Assembly: GCA_947038155.1 (NCBI GenBank)
Contig: CAMQVH010000006.1
Location: forward strand, 62,001-126,000
Direction: 5' to 3'
Length of the DNA: 64,000 nucleotides
Origin: an uncultured Bacteroides sp.
Lineage (GTDB): Bacteria > Bacteroidota > Bacteroidia > Bacteroidales > Bacteroidaceae
The stretch's first letter is position 1. The number at the start of each line of letters is the position of its first letter. The translations under genes were made by a program, and so were the position numbers. The notes beneath the pieces are model-generated. The model ran no database searches, had not been told where the DNA came from, and saw nothing but the letters and a program-made list of their open reading frames with translations. Shown here piece after piece: positions 45,413 to 55,131 of this stretch.

Positions 45413-48400
45413 ATGATGAAAAAAATCTTATATCTAGCTATTTCGAGTTTACTTGTCTGGACAGCGGTACAGGCGCAGACAAACAGCTTCTTCACCCACT
45501 ATTCTACTGAAGATGGATTATCCCAAAATACAGTGATGAACATCTTGCAGGACCATAAAGATAATCTCTGGTTTGCCACCTGGGACGGCATCAACCGTTT
45601 CAACGGATACACATTTAAGACATACAAGGCACGTCAGGGAAATTATATCAGCCTGACAAACAACCGGGTGGACCGCCTGTATGAAGATTGTTATGGTTTT
45701 ATTTGGCTATTAACCTATGATAACCGTGTCCATCGTTTCGACCCGAAGACCGAGACTTTCGAACAGGTTCCGGCTGCCGGCGAAGAGGGGAGTACCTATT
45801 ATGTGGGAGCTATCAAAGTATTGTCGAATGGTACCGTTTGGTTATTGACCGAGAGTGACGGTGCTATCCGTGTCAGCACCAATCCGGAGAAAGGGCATCA
45901 ACTGGATATTGATATATACTCCCGGAAGTCGGGATTGTTTCCCGCCACTCACGTATATGAGGTCTATGAGGATAAGGCCGGCAATGACTGGCTGCTGACC
46001 GATAACGGACTGGGCATGATACCGCCCGGTGAGAAAACACCGGTTTCTTATTTTGTCGATACCAAAGGAAAGACCGGCGGGATGAACCAGGCTTTTTATG
46101 CGGTTCAGGAGCGTGACGAGGATATTTGTTTTACCTCGGACAAAGGAAGAGTCTGGCGTTATCAGAAAAGTAACGGTGAGTTTCATTTGCTCGAGATTCC
46201 TACCAAAGCCAATATTACCGCTATCTATGCCGAACAGGAAGAGGCAGTCATGGCGACAGACACAGACGGCTTCTTCACCTATGACATGAAAACCGGAGAG
46301 AGTGTGCACTACTCTCATGTGACTTGCAAAGACTTGCCCGATAAACCGATTCTTTCTATGTATGTGGACCATGCTTCGGAGATTTGGTTCGAACAGGAAG
46401 AACTAGGTGTGGTGGTTCATTTCAACCTTGCCACCGGAGTGGTGAAGCGGGAACAGATGAAAGTGGAATATAGCAATGCCGACCGTTCCCGTCCTGCTTT
46501 TCACATTCACGAAGATGTGAACGGATATTTGTGGGTGCATCCGTATGGCGGCGGTTTCTCTTATTTCGACCGCGAACGGAACTGCCTCGTTCCTTTTTAT
46601 GATGATTTGGGCAGCCATAACTGGCGTTTCTCTAATAAGATTCATATTGCTTTCTCGGACAAACAGGGTAATCTGTGGCTTTGTACCCATTCAAAGGGAT
46701 TGGAAAAAGTCACTTTCCGCAATGTCCCTTTCTCCATGCTGACCCCGGTTCCTCACGAATATGAATCGATAAGCAATGAGACACGGGCTATCTGTGAAGA
46801 TAAACTGGGTAATCTGTGGGTAGGGCTGAAAGATGGAATCGTGCGTATTTATGATTCCAACCGTCAGTATAAAGGTTATTTGACGGAGAGCGGAACGATA
46901 GCTCTTTCCGGTGCTCCGATGCAGGGGACTGCTTACTTTATTATGCAGGATTCAAACGGCGTAATGTGGATTGCTACGAAAGGTAACGGACTGGTTTCCG
47001 CACGTCAGACTTCACCGACCGGCATGTCGTATCGGCTGACACGCTACCGGCACAATAAGGATGATATGTATAGCCTGAGCGACAACAATGTATATTGTGT
47101 GTACGAAGACCGTCACGGACGCATCTGGGCGGCTACCTTTGGCGGCGGTATCAATTACATTACTCAAAATCTGGAAGGGAAGACGCTCTTCATCAATCAC
47201 CGCAATAATCTGAAAGGGTATCCCATTGACTTATGCTATCGAACCCGCTTTATCACTTCCGATAACAACGGGCGTATATGGGTGGGCACGACAACAGGGG
47301 CTATCGCGTTCGACGGGGATTTCAAGAAGCCGGAAGATATACGGTTTCATCATTTCTCGCGTGTACCTAATGATACGAACAGCTTGAGCAACAACGATGT
47401 GCACTGGATTATCCCTACTAAAAAGAAAGAACTTTATCTGGCTACTTTCGGCGGCGGACTGAATAAACTGTTGTCTATCGACAAAGACGGTCACGGAGAG
47501 TTTAAGTCTTACTCGGTGCTCGACGGGCTTTCTTCGGATGTGTTGCTCTCCATTCGCGAAGACCATAAGCAGAACCTTTGGATTAGCACAGAGAACGGCA
47601 TCTGTAAATTCATCCCTTCCGAAGAGCGTTTTGAAAATTATGACGAACGGAGTATCAGTTTCCGGGTTCGTTTCAGTGAGGCGGCTTCTGTATTGACTTC
47701 CGAAGGGAATGTGATGTTCGGCACCAGTAACGGGGTATTTATGTTCAATCCGGACTCGATACGGAAAAGCAGTTATGTGCCGCCGATTGTTTTCGGCAAG
47801 TTGATGGTGAATAATGAGGACGTCACTCCGGGAAAAGCATCTATACTGAAAGTAGATTTGGATGATACGGAAAAACTGGTGCTTTCGCATGACGAGAATA
47901 TTTTCTCTGTCCAGTATGCGGCACTTGATTACACGAATCCGCAGAATATACAGTATGCCTATATTCTCGATGGATTTGAGAAGCAGTGGACGTTGGCGGA
48001 TAAACAGCGGAGTGTGACTTATACCAATCTACCGAAGGGAAATTATGTATTCCGCGTCCGGTCTACCAATAGCGACGGGGCGTGGGTGGAGAACGAGCGC
48101 ATGCTGGATATTGTTATTCTTCCCTCTTTCTGGGAGACTCCGGTGGCATATGTGCTTTATGTATTATTTATACTGATTATCATTCTTGTGGCTGTTTATA
48201 TCCTGTTCACTATTTACCGGCTGAAGCATGAAGTGTCCGTCGAACAGCAGATTTCGGACATAAAGCTGCGTTTCTTTACCAATATTTCCCATGAGCTCCG
48301 TACACCGCTTACGTTGATAGCGGGTCCTGTGGAGCAAGTGTTGAAGAATGATAAGTTGCCGGAGGATGCCCGTGAGCAATTGGTGGTGGTAGAACGGAAT

Positions 48401-49972
48401 ACCAACCGTATGCTTCGTCTTGTCAACCAGATTCTGGACTTCCGTAAGATTCAGAACAAGAAGATGAAGATGCAGGTGCAGCGTGTGGATGTCGTACCGT
48501 TTGTACGCAAGGTGATGGATAACTTCGAAGCCGTTGCCGAGGAGCACCGGATTGATTTCCTGTTTGAGACGGAGAAGCAGCACCTTTACCTTTGGGTGGA
48601 TGTGGATAAGTTGGAAAAGATTGTGTTTAATCTGCTTTCCAATGCTTTCAAATACACGCCAAACGGGAAAATGATTACAGTTTTTATTCGAGAAGATGAG
48701 AATACTGTTTCTATCGGTGTGCAGGACCAAGGTATCGGTATTGCCGAGAATAAGAAGAAATCGCTGTTTGTCCGTTTTGAGAATCTGGTGGATAAGAATC
48801 TTTTCAATCAGGCTAGCACAGGAATCGGACTTTCACTGGTGAAGGAGCTTGTGGAGATGCACAAGGCAACTATTTCCGTCGATAGCCATTTGGGAGAAGG
48901 AAGTTGTTTCAAGGTTGATTTCCTGAAAGGGAAAGGGCATTATGATGAGGAAGTCGAATTTATCCTTGAGGATGCGGAAACTCCCGTAAGGATGGGGCAG
49001 GTGGTGGATATTGCCAATGCATCGCTCCAGTCTGAAACTTTGGTGGCAGCAGACGGTAGAGGAGTTGAGGAATCACCTTCGGAGAAAGAAACGTCAGTGG
49101 AAGATAATTCCAAAGAACTGATGTTGCTGGTTGAGGATAATCAGGAATTGCGTGAGTTCCTGCGTAGTATATTTACTCCGATGTACAGGGTGGTGGAAGC
49201 TGCCGATGGTATGGAAGGTTGGAACAAGGCATTGAAGTATTTGCCGGATATTGTTATCAGTGATGTGATGATGCCCGAAAAAGACGGTATCAAGATGACC
49301 CGGGAACTGCGTGCGGATATGACGACTAGCCATATACCTATTATCCTGCTTACCGCCAAGACTACTATCGAAAGTAAATTGGAAGGGCTGGAGTATGGTG
49401 CGGATGATTATATCACGAAGCCTTTCAGCGCTACGTATCTGCAAGCCCGTGTGGAAAATCTGCTGATGCAGCGCAAGAAGCTGCAGAGTTTCTACCGCGA
49501 TAGCCTGATGCATATCAACATGTCTGCTGTCCCCGAAAATTCGCCTGTACCGGCAGAGGTTGTGTCAGGGGAAGCAAACGGGGTTGAATCGGGGCAGGGA
49601 GCGCAACCTCAGCCTCAACCTGCTGTTCCCGATATGTCTCCCAACGACCGTAAGTTTATGGATACACTGGTGGAGCTGATGGAGCGAAATATGGATAATG
49701 GTGACTTGGTAGTAGATGATTTGGTACGCGAGCTGGCTGTCAGCCGTTCGGTATTCTTTAAGAAACTGAAAACGCTTACCGGACTGGCGCCTATCGAGTT
49801 TATCAAGGAAATCCGTATTAAGCGTGCCACTCAACTGATTGAAACCGGAGAGTTTAATATGACGCAGATTTCGTATATGGTCGGTATTAATGACCCGCGT
49901 TATTTCAGCAAATGCTTCAAGGCGCAGGTGGGGATGACACCGACGGAGTATAAAGAGAAGGTAGGCAGGTAG
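45413..49972 (+). CDS. Hybrid two-component system regulator (HTCS): Reg_prop/Y_Y_Y sensor, HisKA/HATPase, REC, AraC HTH
   Basis: 'FFTHYSTEDGLSQNTVMNILQDHKDNLWFATWDGINRFNG', 'ISHELRTPLTLIAGPVEQVL', 'LLVEDNQELREFLRSIF', 'DVMMPEKDGIKM', 'MTQISYMVGINDPRYFSKCFKAQVGMTPTEYKE'. Confidence 0.96.
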   Translation: MMKKILYLAISSLLVWTAVQAQTNSFFTHYSTEDGLSQNTVMNILQDHKDNLWFATWDGINRFNGYTFKTYKARQGNYISLTNNRVDRLYEDCYGFIWLLTYDNRVHRFDPKTETFEQVPAAGEEGSTYYVGAIKVLSNGTVWLLTESDGAIRVSTNPEKGHQLDIDIYSRKSGLFPATHVYEVYEDKAGNDWLLTDNGLGMIPPGEKTPVSYFVDTKGKTGGMNQAFYAVQERDEDICFTSDKGRVWRYQKSNGEFHLLEIPTKANITAIYAEQEEAVMATDTDGFFTYDMKTGESVHYSHVTCKDLPDKPILSMYVDHASEIWFEQEELGVVVHFNLATGVVKREQMKVEYSNADRSRPAFHIHEDVNGYLWVHPYGGGFSYFDRERNCLVPFYDDLGSHNWRFSNKIHIAFSDKQGNLWLCTHSKGLEKVTFRNVPFSMLTPVPHEYESISNETRAICEDKLGNLWVGLKDGIVRIYDSNRQYKGYLTESGTIALSGAPMQGTAYFIMQDSNGVMWIATKGNGLVSARQTSPTGMSYRLTRYRHNKDDMYSLSDNNVYCVYEDRHGRIWAATFGGGINYITQNLEGKTLFINHRNNLKGYPIDLCYRTRFITSDNNGRIWVGTTTGAIAFDGDFKKPEDIRFHHFSRVPNDTNSLSNNDVHWIIPTKKKELYLATFGGGLNKLLSIDKDGHGEFKSYSVLDGLSSDVLLSIREDHKQNLWISTENGICKFIPSEERFENYDERSISFRVRFSEAASVLTSEGNVMFGTSNGVFMFNPDSIRKSSYVPPIVFGKLMVNNEDVTPGKASILKVDLDDTEKLVLSHDENIFSVQYAALDYTNPQNIQYAYILDGFEKQWTLADKQRSVTYTNLPKGNYVFRVRSTNSDGAWVENERMLDIVILPSFWETPVAYVLYVLFILIIILVAVYILFTIYRLKHEVSVEQQISDIKLRFFTNISHELRTPLTLIAGPVEQVLKNDKLPEDAREQLVVVERNTNRMLRLVNQILDFRKIQNKKMKMQVQRVDVVPFVRKVMDNFEAVAEEHRIDFLFETEKQHLYLWVDVDKLEKIVFNLLSNAFKYTPNGKMITVFIREDENTVSIGVQDQGIGIAENKKKSLFVRFENLVDKNLFNQASTGIGLSLVKELVEMHKATISVDSHLGEGSCFKVDFLKGKGHYDEEVEFILEDAETPVRMGQVVDIANASLQSETLVAADGRGVEESPSEKETSVEDNSKELMLLVEDNQELREFLRSIFTPMYRVVEAADGMEGWNKALKYLPDIVISDVMMPEKDGIKMTRELRADMTTSHIPIILLTAKTTIESKLEGLEYGADDYITKPFSATYLQARVENLLMQRKKLQSFYRDSLMHINMSAVPENSPVPAEVVSGEANGVESGQGAQPQPQPAVPDMSPNDRKFMDTLVELMERNMDNGDLVVDDLVRELAVSRSVFFKKLKTLTGLAPIEFIKEIRIKRATQLIETGEFNMTQISYMVGINDPRYFSKCFKAQVGMTPTEYKEKVGR

Positions 49973-49991
49973 GAGGTAATAATTATCTATT

Positions 49992-51533
49992 CTATTTTTT
50001 AGGAAACAGGTGATTGACCAGGCTGTTCATATATACTTCAAGATTCGTATATTCCGGACTTAAAGTATATTTGGCTCCGTCTGAAGGGTCATTAGGATTC
50101 AGATTGTGCATCTTTTCCCATTCGTCAAGAATTCCGTCACCGTCAGTATCTTGTTGTGACGAACGGGTTTCTACATATTCATTCCATCCTTCTGCGTCGG
50201 CAGGAGTGTCTATCAGACCATACATTCCTCCATTGGAACCTTTGTACGTGTAGTTGCCTTCTTTCACTTCCTGCACAATTCGTGCGTCTATCTTGTCCGG
50301 AATGTTAGAGGCACCGGCGTATTTTAAAACAGCCTGATAAGCTTCGTTAGCAGGTTGGACAAAAGAATAATCTACTAAAATATTAAAACGGGAAGAAACC
50401 AGCAACTTTTCAGCCGGAACTTTATATGCGTTGTCTTTTACATAGAAAGCTGTAGGAGAAGTATTGTTATTATTGGCATTTTCAATTTCTTTTAATTGGC
50501 TGGCTGATAAATCATTCCGGGAAGAATCGTATATATTTCCGTTCAGGTAAAATCTTCCATAGGTTCCTGCTTTCTGATTATTTGTTCCATCGTCTACATA
50601 TGCTGTGAAAATGCGGCAATGTACTTTTTCTGCTACGTTTACAGGACCAGGTTTGTAGTAGTTGTTGACAATATTGTATGAGCCGCCTTGTGCTCCATAG
50701 GCTCCTTCGTTTGTCCAATTGTAGATGACATTATTGCATACATCTACTTTTTCCATATCTTCACGGTTGGAATAGCGGCTTCCACAAAGTCGTGGAGTGC
50801 GGTTGCTGTGATGGGCTATCAGATTGTGATGGAAAGTAGCCGGGCTACCTCCCCATATTCCACCATACCCGTGTGCTCCTTTCTCATGAATGGAGTTGGT
50901 AAGACTTTCGCTGACGATACACCATTGGAGAGTGAAATTGGTATTTCCATAAAATGACGCACATTCATCGGTACTCCAACTCATGGAACAATGATCTATG
51001 ATAATGTTTTGCTTGCCAGGATAGCTTGCCTGGAATCCATTCATTGCGTCATCTCCTTTTTGTTGGATGTCTGCCCCCATTCGTGAACGAATGAAACGGA
51101 TAATGACATTGTTTGCAGAAACATTAAGTGTATAGTTCTTTAGGCAGATCCCTGTACCGGGTGCGGTTTGTCCGGCAATAGTGATGTTGTCGTTTTTAAT
51201 AGATAATTTCTTTTTTAGCGGTATGACTCCTCCCACAGCAAATACAATTGTTCTTGTTCCGCTTTTTTCTATCGCCCAGCGTAGTGTTCCTTCCGAGCCA
51301 TCATCTGTGAGTTTGGTAACTGTATATACAGTACCACCTGCACCACCGGTTGTGTATTTGCCTGCTCCTTCGGCTCCTGGGAAAGCCGGGGTGTATTGCC
51401 GGTCGGGAAGTTGGGTTTCAGATTGGTTGTTGTCCGGTTCCTGTTCGGACGGAAGAGGAGACGCTATGGGATCGGTGTTTGAACAAGCTATAATAAGAAA
51501 ACTTAGAATAATTGTTGATAATATTCTGTTCAT
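49992..51533 (-). CDS. Pectate lyase family 1 (PL1)-like lipoprotein
   Basis: Lipobox '..FLIIACSNTD'; 'AFPGAEGAGKYTTGGAGGTVYTVTKLTDDGSEGTLRWAIE', 'IIIDHCSMSWSTDECASFYGN'. Confidence 0.88.
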   Translation of the reverse strand: MNRILSTIILSFLIIACSNTDPIASPLPSEQEPDNNQSETQLPDRQYTPAFPGAEGAGKYTTGGAGGTVYTVTKLTDDGSEGTLRWAIEKSGTRTIVFAVGGVIPLKKKLSIKNDNITIAGQTAPGTGICLKNYTLNVSANNVIIRFIRSRMGADIQQKGDDAMNGFQASYPGKQNIIIDHCSMSWSTDECASFYGNTNFTLQWCIVSESLTNSIHEKGAHGYGGIWGGSPATFHHNLIAHHSNRTPRLCGSRYSNREDMEKVDVCNNVIYNWTNEGAYGAQGGSYNIVNNYYKPGPVNVAEKVHCRIFTAYVDDGTNNQKAGTYGRFYLNGNIYDSSRNDLSASQLKEIENANNNNTSPTAFYVKDNAYKVPAEKLLVSSRFNILVDYSFVQPANEAYQAVLKYAGASNIPDKIDARIVQEVKEGNYTYKGSNGGMYGLIDTPADAEGWNEYVETRSSQQDTDGDGILDEWEKMHNLNPNDPSDGAKYTLSPEYTNLEVYMNSLVNHLFPKK

Positions 51534-51561
51534 GGTATGATTATAATGAGAGTACTGTAAA

Positions 51562-51606
51562 ATGAAAAGAGAATGTGGTGAATTTGTAAACACATCCTCT
51601 TTTCAT
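51562..51606. terminator. Hairpin between the two PL1 genes
   Basis: ATGAAAAGAGAATGTG ... CACATCCTCTTTTCAT (15/16 paired). Confidence 0.6.
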
Positions 51607-51660
51607 ATTTTTCAGACGGAAGAACCTCTTCCTGTCTATGTTAATAGGGTAGTATTAATG

Positions 51661-53274
51661 TTATTCAACCACATTACCACCTTCTGTGCATTGGTCCATA
51701 ATATCCTTGACCAAACTATTCATGTACATTTCGAGGTTGGAATACTTGCCGTGTATATCTATAGTGCGCATATTACCGTCTAAAGCATAATTAGGGTCCA
51801 GACCATGAACGAGTTCCCATTCATCAGGAATGCCATCGCCATCGGTGTCGGTAATGTTACGTTTGGTATCGACAGGCAATACTGGGTAAGGATCATCTCC
51901 CCAAAATTGGCGTGGATCATTGATGTAACCCGGTTTGTTGTCTGTAGGATTTTGGTTACTGTCTGTAGTTGATGTATATGTAGCCTCGCCCTTGTTGACA
52001 TCATCTACAATCAGTTTGTCAACAGCATCACGATAGTTGCAGGCTCCTACATACGATAATACTTTAGTATAAGCTACTTCTGCACTATGGGTAGTCACAC
52101 CGTTAGCTTTGGTAACAGGAGTTTCTTTTCTGATTTTATCCTTGTTGTTATCCCATGAAAAGTCGTTACTTTTGTCTGATTGTTGTTGGGCGTAGACGCC
52201 ATTCGTCCAATTGTCAGTTGTAACTTCCTCGTTACCGTTCATAAAATTACCGTCAATAAAAAATGTTCCCCATATTCCTTTGAAAGGTTCAAAGTCTGCT
52301 CCATTGTCATAGTCTTTTGCATAGATACCTACTTTGGCAATGCGGTATTTTACTTTGTCGGATGCCTTTGCCGTTGCGGGTCCCGGTTTGTAGTAGTTAT
52401 TTACAATATTTGCGTTTTGTGCTTCACCACCGTAGCATCCTTCACCTGCCCAATTATAGAATACGTTGTTGCGGATATCTACTTTCTCATCTAATTTCAA
52501 TGTGGTAGGACGTGGACCAAGGCGTGGAACACGGCTTTCGCAATGGGCAATCATATTATGATGGTAAGTAGCAAAATGTCCACCCCAGTTTCCACCGAAT
52601 CCATGTGTTTTCACTTTGTCGCCTTCTTGTTTGCTGGGAACTACCCGCAGAGCTTGTGAGGCTAAACACCATTGTACAGTAGAATTCACCATACCATATA
52701 CCGATAAACATTCATCTGTGCACCAACTGATAGAACAGTGGTCGATAATGACATTTTCTTTGTCACTGCCTCCTAAACCATCACAATCAATGTCGACATT
52801 TCCCGGGCGAAAACGGATAAAGCGTATAATAACATTATTTGAGTTTATTATAAATGGATAACCTGCGATACAAATACCCCCCGGAGATGTTTGTCCGGCA
52901 ATCGTCAAATAATCGTTCGTTGTTTTTAGTTCGCTATTTAGATGGATGGTGCCAGCTACATCGAAGACAATTGTTCTTTTGTCTTTCTGCGAAACAGCCC
53001 AACGGAATGTGCCTTTCGTTCCGTCATCTGTCAATTTGGTTACGTGATAAACCGAACCGTCACGTCCGCCTACTGTATTTTTTCCATGTCCTTCTGCACC
53101 AGGGAAAGCTAATAATTCACCGTAATCCAACTGGACAATAGTACCTTGTTCTACTTCATTAGGAAGTAGTGGTAATGTATCATTTGTCATTTTAGGATCT
53201 ATGTCAGCGCAAGACGTTATTAAAAATGCGCCTATTGCCAAACTTTCACAAATTGAAAATATATTATTTTTCAT
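51661..53274 (-). CDS. Pectate lyase family 1 (PL1)-like lipoprotein (second copy)
   Basis: Lipobox 'LITSCADID'; 'AFPGAEGHGKNTVGGRDGSVYHVTKLTDDGTKGTFRWAVSQ', 'VIIDHCSISWCTDECLSVYG'. Confidence 0.88.
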   Translation of the reverse strand: MKNNIFSICESLAIGAFLITSCADIDPKMTNDTLPLLPNEVEQGTIVQLDYGELLAFPGAEGHGKNTVGGRDGSVYHVTKLTDDGTKGTFRWAVSQKDKRTIVFDVAGTIHLNSELKTTNDYLTIAGQTSPGGICIAGYPFIINSNNVIIRFIRFRPGNVDIDCDGLGGSDKENVIIDHCSISWCTDECLSVYGMVNSTVQWCLASQALRVVPSKQEGDKVKTHGFGGNWGGHFATYHHNMIAHCESRVPRLGPRPTTLKLDEKVDIRNNVFYNWAGEGCYGGEAQNANIVNNYYKPGPATAKASDKVKYRIAKVGIYAKDYDNGADFEPFKGIWGTFFIDGNFMNGNEEVTTDNWTNGVYAQQQSDKSNDFSWDNNKDKIRKETPVTKANGVTTHSAEVAYTKVLSYVGACNYRDAVDKLIVDDVNKGEATYTSTTDSNQNPTDNKPGYINDPRQFWGDDPYPVLPVDTKRNITDTDGDGIPDEWELVHGLDPNYALDGNMRTIDIHGKYSNLEMYMNSLVKDIMDQCTEGGNVVE

Positions 53275-53297
53275 GTTTTCTTAGATTAATTTGTTTA

Positions 53298-55115
53298 TTA
53301 TTTATTCCAACGGGGATCACCGTATGCTTTGTATTTAGTGTCTTTCACTGTAAAGTCACCGTTTGCAGGATCGACAAACAGTTCTGTCGATGAAATGTCA
53401 AGAGATGTTCCCCAAGTATTTTTAGAACCGAACATACAATCATTGGTCGTGAAAGAATCACTGAATTTAACTGTCGGTCCCTCATATCCTTTAGTAGCCT
53501 CAGTCATACCTACAAGAGTATTTGTAATGGTGATAGAACCGGCTTTTACTTTGTTGGTATCAATTACAGTTTTTCCTTTGGCTAAGTTATAGAATGTACA
53601 ACGCTCAATAGTGATCTCTGGCGTTTGTAGTAATGTAAACATAGAGCCTGAAGATATTTGATTGACTGTTGTGTTAACCATGCTGATTTTTTCCAGTTCA
53701 ACTCCGCTTACTTTGGTATTCAAAATACCATAACTACCGATATTGGTGATAACGCAATTGTTAAAGGTGATTGTTCCGAATTTAGCAGCCGCCGCATTAG
53801 TTTGTGTACGGATGATACCACGGAAATCGGAAAGCTTTAAGCGGTTGGCGGTAAAATCGTTCAATTGGAATGAATTCTTAACATTTAGTAAATATCCGGC
53901 TGCTGTTTCATCCACGCAATCTATATTATAAAACTCTATCTTGTTCAACGATGCGCCTGTTGCCACTGTTAAATCACCTTTATCGGCTTTTGCATATTTT
54001 ACAGGTGTACCAGTACTGAAAATGGTTAATGATGTAACAGTTTCGGGAATAATAACTTCTTTAGTCAATGTTATGTTGGAGACGAGATTAAGAGCAATAT
54101 CACCACTTCCGTTTTCTATTGTACTTTCGAAAGCTTCAAATGTATCAACGTTTATAGTATTTTCCGGAGCTTCATATTCTGTTTCAAATGTTACATAACC
54201 GATAATTGCCCCATTCTTAATAACCGAGAACGTATAAGTAGTACTACCTTTCAAATTTGAAGCAGTGAATGTAGTAACCGAACCTGCCGGGAAAGCTTCT
54301 GCGCCATCTGCCGTCGGACTTTCACCCGGAATAAGCGTATATGCATCTGCGGCTTCTACCCATGAGAATGTAGCACTATTATGAGTGAGTTCATCTACTG
54401 TGACCTCAATCATTTCACCTTGTGCTGTTGTTACTTTAATAGTACCACGAATAATGTCGTTGTTCAGCAATTCAATGGTATATTCTGTAAGAGATGACAA
54501 ACCTTCAAAAAGGAATGAACAAGCCTCTTTGTCAGCTTCTTCCAAAATAAAGGTTTCTTCGTATGGAGCAGAGGCACTGTTTGAGCTGATGTGTAATGCT
54601 GTTACGTTACACCCTTCCATCCAAGAGACACGAATAGATTCCTTGGTGATATCTCCTGCATCCTCAGTCGGTATTTCCAATAATTGCTCTTTTGTGGTTT
54701 TAACGGATTTTTCTGCGTAAACCCAATAGGATTCCTTATTTGAACCTATTGCTTTGATACGGGCATAGTAGTTCGTTTCCGGAAGTAACTCCTTAACCGT
54801 TAACGGACTTGATATTTTTTCTCCATCATTGCCGAAAACTTGACTTCCGGCAGCTTCCCCCAATGCAATGTCATTTGACAATGGCTCGGTACTGATTTCT
54901 AATACATATCCTTGTGCGTCTTTTACGCCCTTCCATGTTATTTCGATTTGGGCAATCTCGTCATCAGCTGTCAGGCTGAAATCGCCTTGTGTCGGGCCGA
55001 ACAGTCGGTTGGCTTCTATAACCTCCCAATCATTGCCGTCAGTACATGATGTGGAGAGGAATATAGTCAGGAGTAAACAGGTTCCTGCGCTAATGATATA
55101 TTTTAAGTTTTTCAT
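53298..55115 (-). CDS. SusD-adjacent surface lipoprotein with Fn3-like and DUF4957/DUF5123-like domains (candidate glycan-binding protein)
   Basis: Lipobox 'IFLSTSCTDG'; Fn3-like repeats ('AQIEITWKGVKDAQGYVLEIS'); C-terminal beta-helix-like 'FNNCVITNIGSYGILNT...CTFYNLAKGKTVIDT'. Confidence 0.78.
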   Translation of the reverse strand: MKNLKYIISAGTCLLLTIFLSTSCTDGNDWEVIEANRLFGPTQGDFSLTADDEIAQIEITWKGVKDAQGYVLEISTEPLSNDIALGEAAGSQVFGNDGEKISSPLTVKELLPETNYYARIKAIGSNKESYWVYAEKSVKTTKEQLLEIPTEDAGDITKESIRVSWMEGCNVTALHISSNSASAPYEETFILEEADKEACSFLFEGLSSLTEYTIELLNNDIIRGTIKVTTAQGEMIEVTVDELTHNSATFSWVEAADAYTLIPGESPTADGAEAFPAGSVTTFTASNLKGSTTYTFSVIKNGAIIGYVTFETEYEAPENTINVDTFEAFESTIENGSGDIALNLVSNITLTKEVIIPETVTSLTIFSTGTPVKYAKADKGDLTVATGASLNKIEFYNIDCVDETAAGYLLNVKNSFQLNDFTANRLKLSDFRGIIRTQTNAAAAKFGTITFNNCVITNIGSYGILNTKVSGVELEKISMVNTTVNQISSGSMFTLLQTPEITIERCTFYNLAKGKTVIDTNKVKAGSITITNTLVGMTEATKGYEGPTVKFSDSFTTNDCMFGSKNTWGTSLDISSTELFVDPANGDFTVKDTKYKAYGDPRWNK

Positions 55116-55131
55116 ATGTTCTTTCCTTTTT

